Positions 49,780 to 64,000 of a DNA stretch of 64,000 nucleotides are shown here, one piece after another. The stretch is from Echinococcus granulosus. Lineage: Eukaryota; Platyhelminthes; Cestoda; Cyclophyllidea; Taeniidae. The stretch is taken from assembly GCF_000524195.1 (NCBI RefSeq), contig NW_020170393.1, positions 519,912 to 583,911 on the forward strand, in the 5' to 3' direction. Position numbers and translations under genes: made by a program. How positions within the stretch are numbered: the stretch's first letter is position 1; the number at the start of each line of letters is the position of its first letter. A model generated the notes under the pieces. The model saw only the letters and a list, made by a program, of their open reading frames with translations, had not been told where the DNA came from and searched no databases.

Positions 49780-52177
49780 CTTTTGAGGAAAATAGTTTAT
49801 CCCCTTGACACATTCAAACAAACATATTGGTGAGCAAAGAAGTCAAGTCTGTCTTAAGAATCACAAAAAGCTCAAAAATTCGCAAAAGAATGCTATGGGT
49901 AAGCCACATAGCTGATTTTGCATCAGTGGTTTCCAAAATTAGTACAATGAGGTTGCAATGGTGTTTAAAAGTAAGCAAAATTTTACAATAACAAAATAAA
50001 GCAAGAGAAGTAATGGCTATGGTTAGTGGTAAATGAAATATGCATATTACAGCCACGAGAAACATTGCTGTTGCAAAAATAGCTCTTTTAGAATTGCAAA
50101 GAACTAATAAGTTCCTTATAGTGGGATGTGGTGGTACTAAGAGGAGTCTAACTTGTTCTTTTGGGTTTTACCCCCTAATTTTAAGAACTGCTTTGTAATT
50201 ATATTTAGCAAGTACCTTGGTGTCAAAGTAACAAGCAAATTAACAAGTAACATANNNNNNNNNNNNNNNNNNNNNNNNNNNNNNNNNNNNNNNNNNNNNN
50301 NNNNNNNNNNNNNNNNNNNNNNNNNNNNNNNNNNNNNNNNNNNNNNNNNNNNNNCTACAATAGTGACTGCAGTTTTCCCCCTTCTTAAACGTTGTACTTT
50401 CCCTCTCCATCTTTTCTTCTTTAATAAATATGTCCTAAATGAATCAACTGGGCTAGTCTAAGAACGCTAGAGACAGAGGGGTGGAGACTGATGAGTCTCG
50501 CCCTACAATTTCTCCGATCTTGTGATTTCCCATTTCAGTGTATTAAGCCCAATTAAGCTATAAGATGACGCAGTACAGTAAAACAAACGCATTAATGTAG
50601 ATCTTTTGCCTTACACCTTCACCTCTGCATTCATGACACTGGTAAAATAACAGTAAGTGTGATCGTAATTTTTATAAAGAAATCGGAGATTGCGGGTTGT
50701 TCACGTTTTAAGAAAAAGATGCATTTTTATTCATCACTAGTCATAGATTGTAATACTCTGATAGTCTTTAACTTTGCATTATTACATGCGGGCAGTTACA
50801 ACACTGCGGATTTTACCTCCGCCAGGTATAAAAATACTCACTCAACCGTCCTGAACATTACTTTTACTTTTCCACCATATTACTACGACGGGGATGGGAG
50901 GAAAGTACAATAATGCCCGTGGATGGCGTAAGCTGACCGCTTGACACCTCAAAGTTCTATTTACACAAGCATGCATTGGGGCATATTACTGACATACAGG
51001 CGAGTTAAAGAGCTACCGGAATGGACCAATAATAATGCCTCTGAATGAAGGCACCTGCACTGTCTGCGTATGTAACGCACAAATAGGTGTTATGTAAGAT
51101 CATAGTGCTATTGCTGTGCCGCCCATTTGGGTGGCATATCGGTGTGTTTATAAAAATGTCCATTAGGATATTAGGTTATTGTAATGCAAAGTAGCACAAA
51201 TCAACCAAAAAAGGTTAGAAATTAGTACAGATATCTTATGGAAGTAAGCAAATTATTCTCCTGGACTGAAAAGTGGTATTGCGCAAGGCCCAGCAGATTC
51301 TGGGAAGCTAAGCTGTATTGTAGTAGAAATCCCCTGGCAATAAAGCACGAATCCAACTAGAACTACAAAAAGCTCCTGAATTATTTAAGATAGACGTAAA
51401 AATGCGCTACTGACATTAATTTAAATTTCACCGCATGACACGCATTTTATCCCTGTCCCATTAATATGGCAATAAAGTGCAACACGAATAGTGAACTAAA
51501 CATAAAAAGTGCAAAATTTAAACATGAATTTGCGGGGAGGCAAATGTATACAAGAATATCCTTGTCCTCCAAAATATAGTAGCTTGTTTTATCTAAAAAT
51601 GTTCAGCTTTAATGCATCTGCAGCTGACAAAAAATAGTGGTACGTACAAAGGGACGAATAAACAAAATACCCAAAGACGATAATATGAGCCAAAATTTAA
51701 CAGAATGTTTTGTGGTTTCGCACAAGTGACAACTAGTTTAAGAGAAATCTTAGACCGTAAAATGCATGTGGATAATCATTTTGAGCAATTTTGGCGCAAA
51801 TAAAAAAGCCTTTTTTTTCGATTTTGGTAACCCAACAATTTGTTTGTTACATTGGGTGCCGGCGCCATATTGTCCGTTTCAATTTCGTTCTCGGCCCTTT
51901 CTTCCAGTGAGTTTGCCGTGTTCGCAGTTTTCTGTGATTTATCAATTCCCAGACCTATATTTTGTGTTAATTGTGTTCTAATTTTACGGTTCAGTATTCC
52001 ATATTCATTGTACCTGCATAATACTTGCGGTTACAACACTAGTATTGACAAGTTGGGATTTGTGTTGTCCTAAAGGATCTTCCGAATTCGCGCAAAGGCG
52101 GCGGTCCAATTTATATTCTGTTCTCTGTTTTAGCCCACTTTCTGAAATGTTGATTTTAGGTTTTTTCGCATTTAAAA
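49780..52177. other. Divergent intergenic stretch between LENG8 and U2AF65, with assembly gap
   Basis: AT-rich, with no recognisable coding sequence. It should contain both promoters. An acceptor-like TTGATTTTAG at 52151-52160, just before the U2AF65 start, suggests a 5' UTR intron or a trans-splice site. The gap at 50255-50354 may hide sequence. Confidence 0.6.
50255..50354. other. Assembly gap of 100 N
   Basis: Exactly 100 undetermined bases, the conventional size for a scaffold join of unknown length. Confidence 0.99.
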
Positions 52178-53770
<1,593 letters not shown>

Positions 53771-54206
53771 GATGACTTCCGTGTTTGAATATTGGACACC
53801 CGTCTTTGTACATACCCCCATGCTTTCCCGAGCAAAAACTGTTTACGTGTTCCGCTTGTATAACTTTTAACAAACAAGTTCTAATGCGCGCAGTGGTTTT
53901 GAGGTTCTTTTTTTGTTCCGTGCTGGTTTCCGCAACTATTCGCAACCGTATCATCGAGCGCGACGATTTGGCTGTGTGCAACCCTCGCACAACTATGAAG
54001 GAGGCGACAATACCTAAGTCGTACCTCGACAGACTAGAGTTTTGGCAGTTTCGCATATCTGGTGGGTCACCTTAAGGCAAATCTGGTAGAAATTAGTCAC
54101 AAGCCTAGGTTAGCTGAACTCCTCCCCTAAGAGTGCCGTTCTCGGTTCAGGGGACGGGTGTTAAAAACAGGAGGGCAATACAGTAATAAGTAGTCACAGG
54201 CGGTGA

Positions 54207-57122
54207 TTAGTTTGCAGCTTGGCGTCTCCACAGGATGACCACCCCAGCCTCGTCTGCCGAGGCCAGGAAACTTTCGTCCCAGCTCAGGGTCACGTCGGTC
54301 ACCGTTCGGCCGACCTCACAATCGTGACCCTGTAAACGGGTGACCACAGCACCGCTTCGTTTTCTATCTTGTGTGTAGTAGGTGGCGTTCGTTGACACCT
54401 CAAAGACGTACACGCTGCCTCTGTCCTCACTGGCCGAGATAACGCAGGCGGTACCTGAGGAGCGGAAGGAGATGAGTGGGGCAAAGCAGGAGTGAAGAAG
54501 GTGGAGGCCATAGTTTGTGACTGGGGGATTGCACAGCGGTGAGTGCGGCAACTCGAAGTGTTGGTGCAGCTCCAGCTTCCCGTTATCCGGTTGGGCGTGG
54601 TACAACAGAAGGCCTACCCCGGCGGCGTTGACGAGGAGGTAGCAAGAGCTGTCTTCGTGGCTAAGCCAGGAACAGAAAGCGAGGCTAGTTACGGTGGGTA
54701 GGAGGGGTGTGGAGGGAGGTGGAGGGACAGTAAGTCGAGAGAGGCGGGCGAGGGCACCGGTGGCCTCATTGCAGCTGTAAGCCTGAATCACGCCCAAATC
54801 GGTGCCCACCCATAAGCGGCAGGAGTGTGGATCGAAGGCTAGGGCAGTGACACAGCCTCGACCCAGGTAGTGCGAGAGATCTGTGCGGTTGCGACACGGC
54901 GGCAGCCTTATTCGCATCCGCGGCGGAGTGTGTAACTTGTCACGACCATTTTTGACCACTCGGCCAGTTGAAAGGTTCAGCACCTAAACAACGAGTAAAT
55001 GAGTTTCCAACTGGTTGCGTAGGCGTCATCAGTTTGGTTCATCGCCCATTTCCTTACTGATCAGAGTGATGGAATGATATATCCAAGTTATTAGACCAAT
55101 AAAACTGCCACTTCGGTCGGCTTTATGTTAAAGTCCAAGGGAGAGGACGCATACCTGCACGAGACCCAGAGTATCTCCAAGAACGAGGTAGTTATTATTG
55201 ATAGGATGGAATTCACAGACAAGGAGCCCTCCCCCAGGTGAGGCAACATCGCGGAAGTGTCGCGTGAGGCAGCCCTGGCGCTGCACGTCCCAAAGGCACA
55301 ACGAGGCATCCAGACTGACAGTAGCGACGAAGTCGTTGGCCAGTGACCATGCTATGTCCATTAGCGCCGCCGGTGGAAATGGCGAAACCGAAGTTGGGGT
55401 GCTGTCGGGAACCGGCGGCTCGAAGTAGTCGACTTTGTGTGACACCGCCACCTCCTCCCCTGTCGCCTCGGAAATGTGACAAATTGAAGCGGTTCCATCA
55501 GCCGAGGCGATAGCCAGCCGATGCGAGTCGTTGTGTGCGAATCGGATTCGTGTGATCGTATCTACATGTGTCGAAAACAATAACAGCTTACCCCATGGGT
55601 ACGCTGGATTTGTGTTATAAAGATCCAGATGTGTTCACAATCAAGGATTACCTACCCTTGTGGTGATCAAAGATGGTTTCGATGCCAGCAAAAGCGTAGC
55701 CCTTGCTGACGGGAGCTTCATTCTCAATCTTCCGGCGTAGAGAAGACTCGGCGAGGGGCAGCTAAAATGCGCAAAATGAAAAAGAAAAATTAGCGCATCA
55801 TGCGTTCTTCGATAGCTTGTTTTGAGTAGTTGACTCTGCTCTTATTTAGGGGCTAATTAAATGTTGTAAAGAAAAAGAGACCGGTAGTAGGCGATTATAA
55901 AGTTCGCGCCCACATCCGTTAAAATACCAATCCAACAAAAGAGCAGAAGCAGGAAGCTTGTACAAAAAAGGTGAGTAATATTTTTCCTTAATAACTAGAA
56001 CGCCAATATGACCAATGAAAGGGGAGCCTACTTGGGAAGTCGATGATGATGATGACGATGAGAGGCGGGAGGGTGGGTGGCGCTGCTGCCTATCGAGAAG
56101 AAGCATGTCGTAGAGAGTCGTCCCGGTGGTAGGTGTGACGGTGCCCGCGTTGGACGATGACCGAGAATTGGGCCCATATCTGTGAACCAAGAAAAAAGAA
56201 ATGGTAACAAAAGATGCTGAAACAAGAAAAATGGGGAAAATAACCCTAATCTTTACATAAATGATGACTAATAGATACAAATGGTTTCAACAGTCACTGC
56301 AGACCAGTTTTCCCACAAGACAATTTCAACTAAGGTTTATAAATCTTGGTTGGAGCAAAATCGAAACTAATTTTTAGAATTATGCGCACTAAACAATTAG
56401 GCTAGGCTATCTAGCATAAAAATTAAAAGATAGATAGACAAAAAAAGATGAGGACAAACACATTTGGTCATGAGTGATAGGCCTGCAAACACGTTAGATG
56501 AAGAGACGCATGAACAATATGAATAAATGCATATGGGCTGGGGCATAAAATTTGAAATGGAATTTTCTTTCAAAACAATGAACTAGAATATTACGGTGGA
56601 CTATTATGGAAGCCGGGAAAGTAGACTGGTGATATGTGTCCCGCAGACAACAGATTATTCGAAGCTATGTAGGCAAAGCTAAGAGAATAACTACCAATAG
56701 AACATCAAGTGTTTCAAAAAAGTAGGAAAGATAAATATCAAAAATCAGTGCTTATATTTCCACAGCAGCTTTCAATTATCCATATAGGATCAATAAGAAG
56801 GAAGATTACAGGCAAACTATTGTCAAAAGAACTGCTCTGCGACTGCTGATACATTGTAACACAGAAATTGCTGAATATACTTTTGAGTAAGAAGGTTCTG
56901 TCGGATGTAGAGATACTCAGAGCGGTCAACGGGAAACGACGGAGCAGCATTCTGCGAGAGCTGATATCGTCTGCGCAGATAGAGATTCCAACGTTCTGGG
57001 TTTAGGTGAGGCGCAGCCCGGGAGCGTTGATGCAAATAGGAGGCGTCAAGGGCAATCACCTTTTGCAAAGTTTCCGCGGTAGAAGTGATCGGGGGGTCAT
57101 CCATCCGTTGCATATCCGTCAT
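54207..57122 (-). CDS. WDR13: WD-repeat protein 13 homologue
   Basis: Five exons, minus strand, all in phase: 57122-56881, 56179-56032, 55761-55656, 55561-55155, 54983-54207, giving 559 residues. The N-terminal exon matches the family's start (VIALDASYLHQRSR, WNLYLRRRYQLSQNA), then QKYGPNSRSSSN, then KGYAFAGIETIFDHHKDTIT. WD repeats follow: RIRFAHNDSHRLAIASADGT, LMDIAWSLANDFVATVSLDA with SLCLWDVQ, VCEFHPINNNYLVLGD, LNLSTGRVVKNGRDKL, VTALAFDPHSCRLWVGTDLG, LISFRSSGTACVISASEDRG and a final VTLSWDESFLASADEAGVVI. WDR13 is a nuclear beta-propeller protein of poorly defined role in mammals. An acceptor precedes the start (TTTTTAG at about 57131-57137), so a 5' UTR intron or trans-splicing is likely. 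It converges with U2AF65 436 bases away. Confidence 0.92.
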
Positions 57123-58412
57123 TCGATATCTAAAAACGATTGAAAATAGTGGGTTTAAACTACTTCCACATATTTATGAGGCATTGAAACAAAAGAAGCT
57201 ACCAAGGGAGACATTTCACAAAAAAGCCTCCTAAACTATCGTCAAAATGTTGGGAACACATGGAGCAAAATATTAACAAATAGAAATACAGCAAAAAAAT
57301 CAAAGCGTATAATTGAAACTGCAAAACTGATGAAATTAGGTTTGGAACAGCCAAAAAAGGTAAAAGGAACTAGGGAGTAGGAAATGCAACTAGTACGCAA
57401 GGCTAAATTTTTTTAATAAAAAAAGTCGTCTCGCAAGGCGCACACGCACACCAATATTCAAAGTCGGCTGATATATAAAGAGGATTAAACAAAACATTTA
57501 GAATTGCAGCATTTACAAACTCACATCACCAAACTATGATTTTTATAAAGCTTGCCATGAAAAGAAAAGCTGTGTCAACATGAACGGGACCACTGCAAAA
57601 AATCCAGGTTTTGAAAACTAAGTATTGCTTGAAAAGATTCCGCTTATGTCCCTGATGCATTATCAATACTTACTGATAAAAATCGCAGACTATGTAACGT
57701 TTCCGAAACCTTGGGGCCACTTCTGCATGGATTAGCTTGACAGCCATCGCATATGTTGGTTAAAAAGACCTAGGTAGACCTAAAAGCGTACATAATTAAA
57801 ACCAAAAAAACCATTAGGTTGGAGCGTTCGGTTAGTCACACAAAACTAGACAGATAATGCAAAAATAAAGTGCAGGTTTAGGCTTTTAGCCACAAAGTTT
57901 ACTTGCTGGGCTGTCAATTAATGTCGGAACGCTATAAATCTAGAGACCATGATAAAAAGCACCAGAGGTTAAATATTTGGTAAAAATTCTCCTTTTTAAA
58001 ATCACCACACCTTTGCTTCTTTTTGGATATTGAGCATTTTCTATGTTGGATTCACATGATGATGTCAAGTCGCCTCGTGAGAATAAACAGATTCACACCT
58101 TTTTGTTTCAATGTTCCGAGTGCTAAATTTTCGGTGCCTCTTTCAAAGGTTTTTTGAGAATTTTAAGCGTGTCTTACGTGTGTGCGAGGTTGTGGAAGTG
58201 TTCCGTGTGACCTCTTGTACGTGCTCTTCGGTAGCTTTGTCATTCCCAATTTTCCGATACTTGCTAGCTTTGCGCGACGTCGGTCGATTTCCCAGCTTAT
58301 CATTAGGGCTACTGATTTGAATTCACCCTTTTACACCTCTGATTATTTGTGGGCGATTTGATTTCTTTAGTGTCCAACTGTAATGTAGCATTTATACGTT
58401 TTGTCTTCCACA
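57123..58412. other. Divergent intergenic stretch between WDR13 and the unrecognised gene
   Basis: Two genes point away from each other here, so it should hold both promoters and leaders. A plus frame at 58111-58320 is open but looks like a 5' leader, not a conserved exon. AT-rich elsewhere; no repeat was recognised. Confidence 0.55.
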
Positions 58413-61071
58413 ATGCATGATCAAGTGCCAAGTGCTATGCAGGTGCCATCCTCTTCGCCAAGTGCTGATCATTCTTCTGCAGATATGTATTATACCAATG
58501 TTCTTTTCGGCCATCCTCTCTTTGCACCATCTGCTCTAGTTCGGCGAAATGCTGAAAGCAACAGTCAAACTCAGCAACTTGTTGTTCCAAGTGATGCGTT
58601 ACGTGCATTTAATGAGGATTTTATTGAATTGGATGTACATTCTGATTCTGCACACACCTCATCTGATGGTGATTTGAATGACCACAATCTTGTTGATAGT
58701 CCTCCAGCATCTTCTCCATCGGCCTTTCAGAATAATTCGGCAGTGTAAGATTTCCTTGCTTCATAATAGTTTTGTCAGCATTCAATCGCATTTTACTGGG
58801 ACCATTGTAAACGTGTTACTAACCCACTTTTCTACACAAGATTGAGCACTTCTTCAGTGCAATATTCTGCTTATTTCACATCAAAATTTCCACTCTTATA
58901 TTTGGATAGACCACCACCAACTACCCCAATGTCGGTCATAAATCCACGGCAAAGTACGGATACTACCAACGATCTCATATCCTCATCTCTTCCCTTACAA
59001 GCTGAAATCAACTTACTCGAGTCCAATTGTGTTCCACAGGAAAGTGCTTAAGTTGCATATTTTTAACTCTTCAAAGGTTTACATTTTTTTGACAATTCCT
59101 CTGTGCTTTTAATGAAATTGCCACTTTACCCTCATTTATGAACGTTCCAGATGGAAAACCCACTCGATGGTATGTATCAGGCCCCGTCGTTCTCCAGTAT
59201 AGAAGAATCCTTGCCCCGAGAGCCCGAGAAAAATGGCTCCAACTCTTCACTGCCTACTTGCAGTGTTTTCCAATCCTCATATCTCACTGCAACTGTTGAC
59301 AACTCCTCTGGTTATGATGTTTTTCTCATGCGTGAGCACGATATTGCTCCTGGCAATTCGATGACTAGCACTGTGGTGAACTTATTGGTGAGTTAAATTT
59401 GGGGTTTAATTGAACAATTAGGCTCAGGTGAATAGACTTGCAAACAGTCTAGTGGTTTGTTCACTGAACATAAGGCTCGATACAGATTCATGGCAAGAAT
59501 CAAATAGATAGCTTTGTTTGAACGAAATCCGGCTAGTAAACCTTAATCAAAATGGTTGGGTTCGGTTGATTAGGCGCGAACAATTGACCCCAAATTGGAT
59601 CTTTTAGTTCTTCATTTTATTGTGGATCTTTGTTTTTAAATTTGCAGCGCGGTTGTAATCTCCTGGACAGTCATACTTTGGAGGATTTATGTAACTACCT
59701 CCCAATCTTGCGTCGCAAATACCCGCCTCTTACCTCCAATCTCCTCACTATACCAGCTTCCCAACCTCCCGCCAACACCTGCACTGTCAATGCGAGACGT
59801 GATCAGGTCCAACAGACATCGTCCAGCTTGCTATCCCGTCCGCCCTGCCCCGCTAGTGAAACAGTGGCGCCGCTTACCCCAGTGGCTCCATGCGGAGGAC
59901 GTCTGGTGGACTACCTCCTCACTTGCTCCCGTCTAGGCTCAACCGCTCTTGCCGATTTTCTTCCTCTCGAAGATGACATTTTCTCCACCGGCCACACGCA
60001 CCTCTTACCCTTGGATTGGCGCCGTGGTCGCTCTGATGGTCTGGTGTGTCTGGCCGGCGTCTCGCGCTCTGTCGGACTCCGAGTGGTGGGTCGCTTTGTC
60101 ACCGACTGGCAGTCCTGCGCGTCACCTGGCCTCCGAACCCACACAGACTCCCTCGGTCGCTGGCTCGCTGAGTGGATTCGCGCAGGAGCTGTGGTCTTCT
60201 TCGCTCAACTTGATTCACCCCAAAGAGATCCCCATTCCTCCTCCATGCGGTGCCAAGGTACCTCCAATAGCAGTGGTGGATGCTGCGAACTTGCTTGGCG
60301 ACATCGATTGATATACGGTGTCACTGGCTATTGTAAGTCAGCTGTCCATGATAATTACTTTCATTGTACGCAGCAGCATACAAATTGGATGTTTCGTTAC
60401 TGACCACAGGAATAGGGAATGTAATTCCGTCATTGTCTCCAAAAATGGTAGTTATCCACTTTGTAACGCCTTCCTTTTCACAGCATACGTCCATCTCTCA
60501 AACCCAATTGAGACAGTTCATGTGAGATCCTTGAAGATTGCTCTGAATGTGGAGACGAGCATTTGTGTTCCTAAAGCAGATCTGCTCAAGCTGTGGACTT
60601 CTGATGGGGCATTATCACAGGAGTCCTGCAGCAGCCACTCCTTCCTTGCGGACCAGGATCTGTCGCTTCTGGCTCAACATGAAGACCCTCGGTGGCGCCA
60701 TTTTAATATATTAGGTAGCTGATTTACCTTCGTTAGACGTATATACATCTCGAAAGCAATGAGGATACAGACACTTCTTTCCCATGCAACATGTAGGCCA
60801 AGTTATCTCAACCCTGCGAGACCGTGACTGCTACATAGAGCGACATACCCAGAACCAGAAGTCTGCCCTTGACGGTGTAACAGATGGGAGTGGTAACGGC
60901 ATAGCATCATCCCGTACCGACCTATTTCAGGAAAATCTGCGATCGGAGCCGCACCTAATCGTCCCATGCGCTCAGAGGCCCGGTTTCAGTCTGTTCATTC
61001 CGCGAAATGCTACGCTAGATGACCCCCGCATACATTCATTGACACCTCAGCTGTTATACACTTTGTCTTGA
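58413..61071 (+). CDS. Unrecognised Ser/Pro-rich multi-exon gene
   Basis: Supported exons: 58413-58744, 58841 to an unresolved donor, 59151-59387, 59648-60332, 60484-60714, 60797-61071 (stop). The joins at 58744/58841, 59387/59648, 60332/60484 and 60714/60797 keep phase; the second exon's donor does not resolve. The first half is Ser/Thr/Pro-rich and acidic, probably disordered. The fourth exon has NLLDSHTLEDLCNYLPILRR and GGRLVDYLLTCSRLGSTALA, both helix-like, then VGLRVVGRFVTDWQSC. The last two exons hold KIALNVETSICVPKADLLKL, EDPRWRHFNILG and ISTLRDRDCYIERHTQNQ, which look structured and may be the most conserved part. I do not recognise the family. A transcription-related role would be a guess from composition only. 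Confidence 0.6.
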
Positions 61072-62484
61072 TCTCGAATTCAACCACTGCATAAGTAACC
61101 CCATCACCGGCAATAAACATTATCCATGTGGAATTCCCCAACTGCACATGGTAAAGCTCTGGCGGACCCCATCGACGATCAAATTATGGGTCTTGACTGT
61201 TAGTGAGGGGACGAAATGGGTGTCATAGCAGCAATGACAATCTGGGTGTGTTCGCGTTCGAGAAGCATCGTTTGTGGTTGTGAGTGAAACCGAAGGAACT
61301 GGTTCGTCGTCCCAAACAGGGGCCTTATTGGGCGGAGCAACAACTTATAAGGCCAAGTTGACCATTTCGCCGGTATTGATTCGGTTAAAAGAATTGGAAG
61401 GTGGAAAGGGCACCAGGGCCACATATGGTAGGATATATTTTAACTACGACACCAAACATATTCTTCGGCTAGGTTCTATCACCTAGGTCACTCCACTCCG
61501 AGTTCAGTATCTGTAAAGGATTCCCTTTCTGGATACGGATCGTGCCCCTAAATGGTCAAGAATGAATAATAAGAACCTACAAATAACATTCTCCAGTTAT
61601 TAATAAAGTGATACGATATCCAGGCCCACAGTACCGTGCTACCGATGCGAAAAGCCCTCTCTGATTTTTCGTCGTAATGCGTGTGATCACGATAATAAAC
61701 CCTATAAATTAACAAATAACATTTCTAACTTGATCTCGTCGTGAGAAGAACGCTTTATCGTCTGGACGACTGGGCGGAGAAATCGATCTAACCGAGCCAA
61801 CTGGAACATAGCACGTCTCACCTCTACACGAACAGTAAAGACCGCTCAATGACTGACTATCTTAAACATTTTAAGAGACACAATTCAAATGCAGCTTAAA
61901 TCTGTAAAAATGCGACGGGATTGCCATAAAAAATTCTCAAAACATAATTTTTTATTCGCTCTAGGTCAACATTTGTTCTCATGCCATTGCAAAATAAATG
62001 CACTTCGCGTTCATGCCGCACCCTCTTTTCCAATACGCATATATAGTTAAACTGATATATTTGCAAATATTTTTATTTCATTTCTGAAACGCAAAGGTTT
62101 TTCTTCAAGGGTTCTTATCAAGGTGACAATGCTTTTATTTTTTAGAATTGATTGGTCAGTTAGGCTGCTAGTGTTTTTTGACTTACTTATTCGATGTGCA
62201 CAAAAGTAGCTCTTTTATGGTCAGAAGGTGTTTTTTTGCCGAAATCACCGCAATGGCTATGATCAATCCATTTCACAGCTGAATTGTTTCGTCATGTCAG
62301 TATTTACCGCAGTTCTACCCCCTTTCATCGTCAAATATCACTTAACAGTGCATTATGGTCGAGTATTTACCTCTTCCCACCTCTAGTTCATCCCTCACTT
62401 GATCGTGTTAAAATCAGAATTCTTGCGTAAGTGATCGACTTCATTGGTTTCATACTCATCCTCTTGTATGCCACATTTCCAGTC
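61072..62484. other. Stretch between the unrecognised gene and TBCK
   Basis: It should hold the 3' UTR of the upstream gene and the promoter or leader of TBCK. Two short frames on opposite strands at 61200-61486 overlap each other and resemble nothing. No repeat was seen. Confidence 0.55.
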
Positions 62485-64000
62485 ATGGGCATCCAGGACG
62501 CCTTTTATAAACCTCGGACAACATGTCTCAATCTTGGTCTTTCCTGTCTTATTGCGGGTGAGGACTTTGTTCAAGTCTCCTCCTCCAGTGAATCACCTCG
62601 CATTCCTTGCACAATTTCTTGCGTCTCCCGATTAATTGACCTTCGTCGCTTGCGCCATCCTAATATCGTGCGCTACCTTGATGCCCAATGCGACAAACAC
62701 CGACGCATCTATCTTGTTACAGAGCATTACGCATCTGATTTCAGTCAACTAAATCCCCCAGTCACAAAGCGGTCGGATTTCAACTGGCTATTGAGGCGAT
62801 TTCATGAGTGTTTATGCGCCCTGACTTATTTGGAGTCTCATGGGATTATACACGGGTGCCTAAGTCCGTCAGCTATCCTTATTGATAATTTTGGGCGAGT
62901 TAAGATCGCTGGTTATGGAGTTTTATATGCTTCCCGGTGGGGATTAGATCTCGACTTTCCCGTTGTGGACTTACGTTATTCCTCTCCAGAAACGCTTTTG
63001 TTTTCTGGATCATGCTTGCAGCTTGCGTCATTAGAATCCGCTACACCACCTTGTCTCCTCGACACGCGATCCGATCTTTGGTCATTGGCACTGATATTTG
63101 TGGAACTTTTGCATTTCCCACTTCAAACCTTCAGCACAGAAACACTGCTCAAGACACTATTTACTGCTCTAGATTCCAACTACTCTTTTTTCGCTCACAT
63201 TGCTACGTCCAATCAAGGAAGCTTAACTCAACTCAGTAAATGGATGAACACACTTGATGACATTTGCAAGTTGTGTCTGGTACTTGACGCTCGCCACCGG
63301 TCACCGTTGACAGAAATCATATCCAAGTTTTCGGAAGGCTTTAATAACTTCTGCATAATCGATTTTGATTCAACGATTATGGTGAGCTAAAACATTCTTG
63401 TTTCAAACAGGAATTTCTTAAATTATGAGTTTTGTATGAAATCATGACTTACCTTCTCGTAGACTGCTGTCCATGTGTAAGCTAGTCCGTTTCTAGTGAA
63501 TTCCAAGGTTGACAAACCAAATGCCTTGTATTCACGTGTGCAACTTGTGGCCTTTCGTACCCACTTTAAGATTCAGTCAGTTTTTATGTTATGGATGTAT
63601 TTTATTCATTACCTCCCGATTAATCAGTTTGATATTTGAATGCCTCCTACTGTTTTCTTGCCTCTGTTCAATTGGATCGTCTTGGGAGACTGAAGACGCG
63701 AACAAGAAGGCAGATGAAGAGGACAAGGAGAGGGAATCTTTAGATGACCGCCAAAAAGCTCTTCACTTTTTGCAGACTCGAGACGATCCCGCTGAGAGTT
63801 ACTACTACTGGCAATTAGCCGGTGGCGGCGTGGATTTAGCCTCTACCTTTCTCAAGGGGGTCAGTGGTAGCGATTGCCTTCGACCACCAATTCTTCATCT
63901 GCCTCTCTATCTCACCGGCCTCTCTCCTTCCGAAAGAGCCTCCTGGGGTGGACCTTTCGAACTCTGGTCATCTAGTAGTCAGCCCGCTCGACTCAAGTGA
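62485..64000 (+). CDS. TBCK: TBCK (TBC1 domain-containing kinase-like protein), 5' part, cut by window end
   Basis: Exon 1 is 62485-63381 (the start at MGIQDAFYK is tentative) and exon 2 runs from 63689 to a likely donor at 63996-64000. TBCK has a kinase-like domain, a TBC Rab-GAP domain and a rhodanese domain; only the first is in the window. Matching segments are RRLRHPNIVRYLDAQCDKHR, HGIIHGCLSPSAILIDNFGR, VKIAGYGVLYASRW, DLDFPVVDLRYSSPETLLFS, SDLWSLALIFVELL and, in exon 2, AESYYYWQLAGGGVDLAS. The catalytic HRD is HGC and the DFG is AGY, and I see no glycine loop or VAxK lysine, so it is a pseudokinase as in other TBCK proteins. It regulates mTOR signalling and endosomal RNA transport in vertebrates. 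Confidence 0.85.

Noticed and set aside
59949..60311. Second plus frame of 120 residues overlapping the main exon of the unrecognised gene
   Set aside because: The other frame extends over the whole exon from 59648 and ends at a strong GTAAGT donor in the right phase.

Overview
This is a eukaryotic nuclear window. Genes are split by introns of a few tens of bases up to several kilobases, and most of the first 28 kb does not code. The proteins I recognise are animal proteins: axin, SPARC, PGS1, NOSIP, LENG8, U2AF65, WDR13 and TBCK. Very short introns (32, 39 and 44 bases) next to kilobase-scale ones, CA/GT microsatellites and LTR-like interspersed repeats fit a parasitic flatworm, most likely a tapeworm. 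The species is inferred, not read. A run of 100 N at 50255-50354 shows a draft assembly.

Layout. 357-8380 (+): the 3' half of an axin gene, with GSK3- and beta-catenin-binding motifs and a DIX domain cut by a 3.7 kb intron; the RGS half would lie upstream of the window. 8381-28812: 20 kb with no gene I can support, holding several decayed copies of an LTR-like repeat and three copies of a TTAA-ended terminal repeat. 28813-33862 (-): SPARC/osteonectin, with more LTR copies in its introns. 38464-41431 (-): PGS1, phosphatidylglycerophosphate synthase. 41937-42857 (-): NOSIP, a single exon. 42870-44681 (+): a coiled-coil gene, possibly INO80E-like, whose start codon lies 12 bases from that of NOSIP. 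46146-49779 (-): LENG8. 52178-53770 (+): U2AF65. 54207-57122 (-): WDR13. 58413-61071 (+): an unrecognised serine-rich, multi-exon gene. 62485 to the window end (+): the start of TBCK, with a pseudokinase domain.

The right half is a compact cluster of housekeeping and RNA-processing genes (NOSIP, LENG8, U2AF65) and lipid, scaffold and trafficking genes (PGS1, WDR13, TBCK). The left half is repeat-rich around developmental or matrix genes (axin, SPARC). I see no shared pathway beyond the likely shared promoter of NOSIP and the coiled-coil gene. Exon borders were set by hand from GT/AG sites, reading-frame phase and family homology; most models close in phase across every splice.
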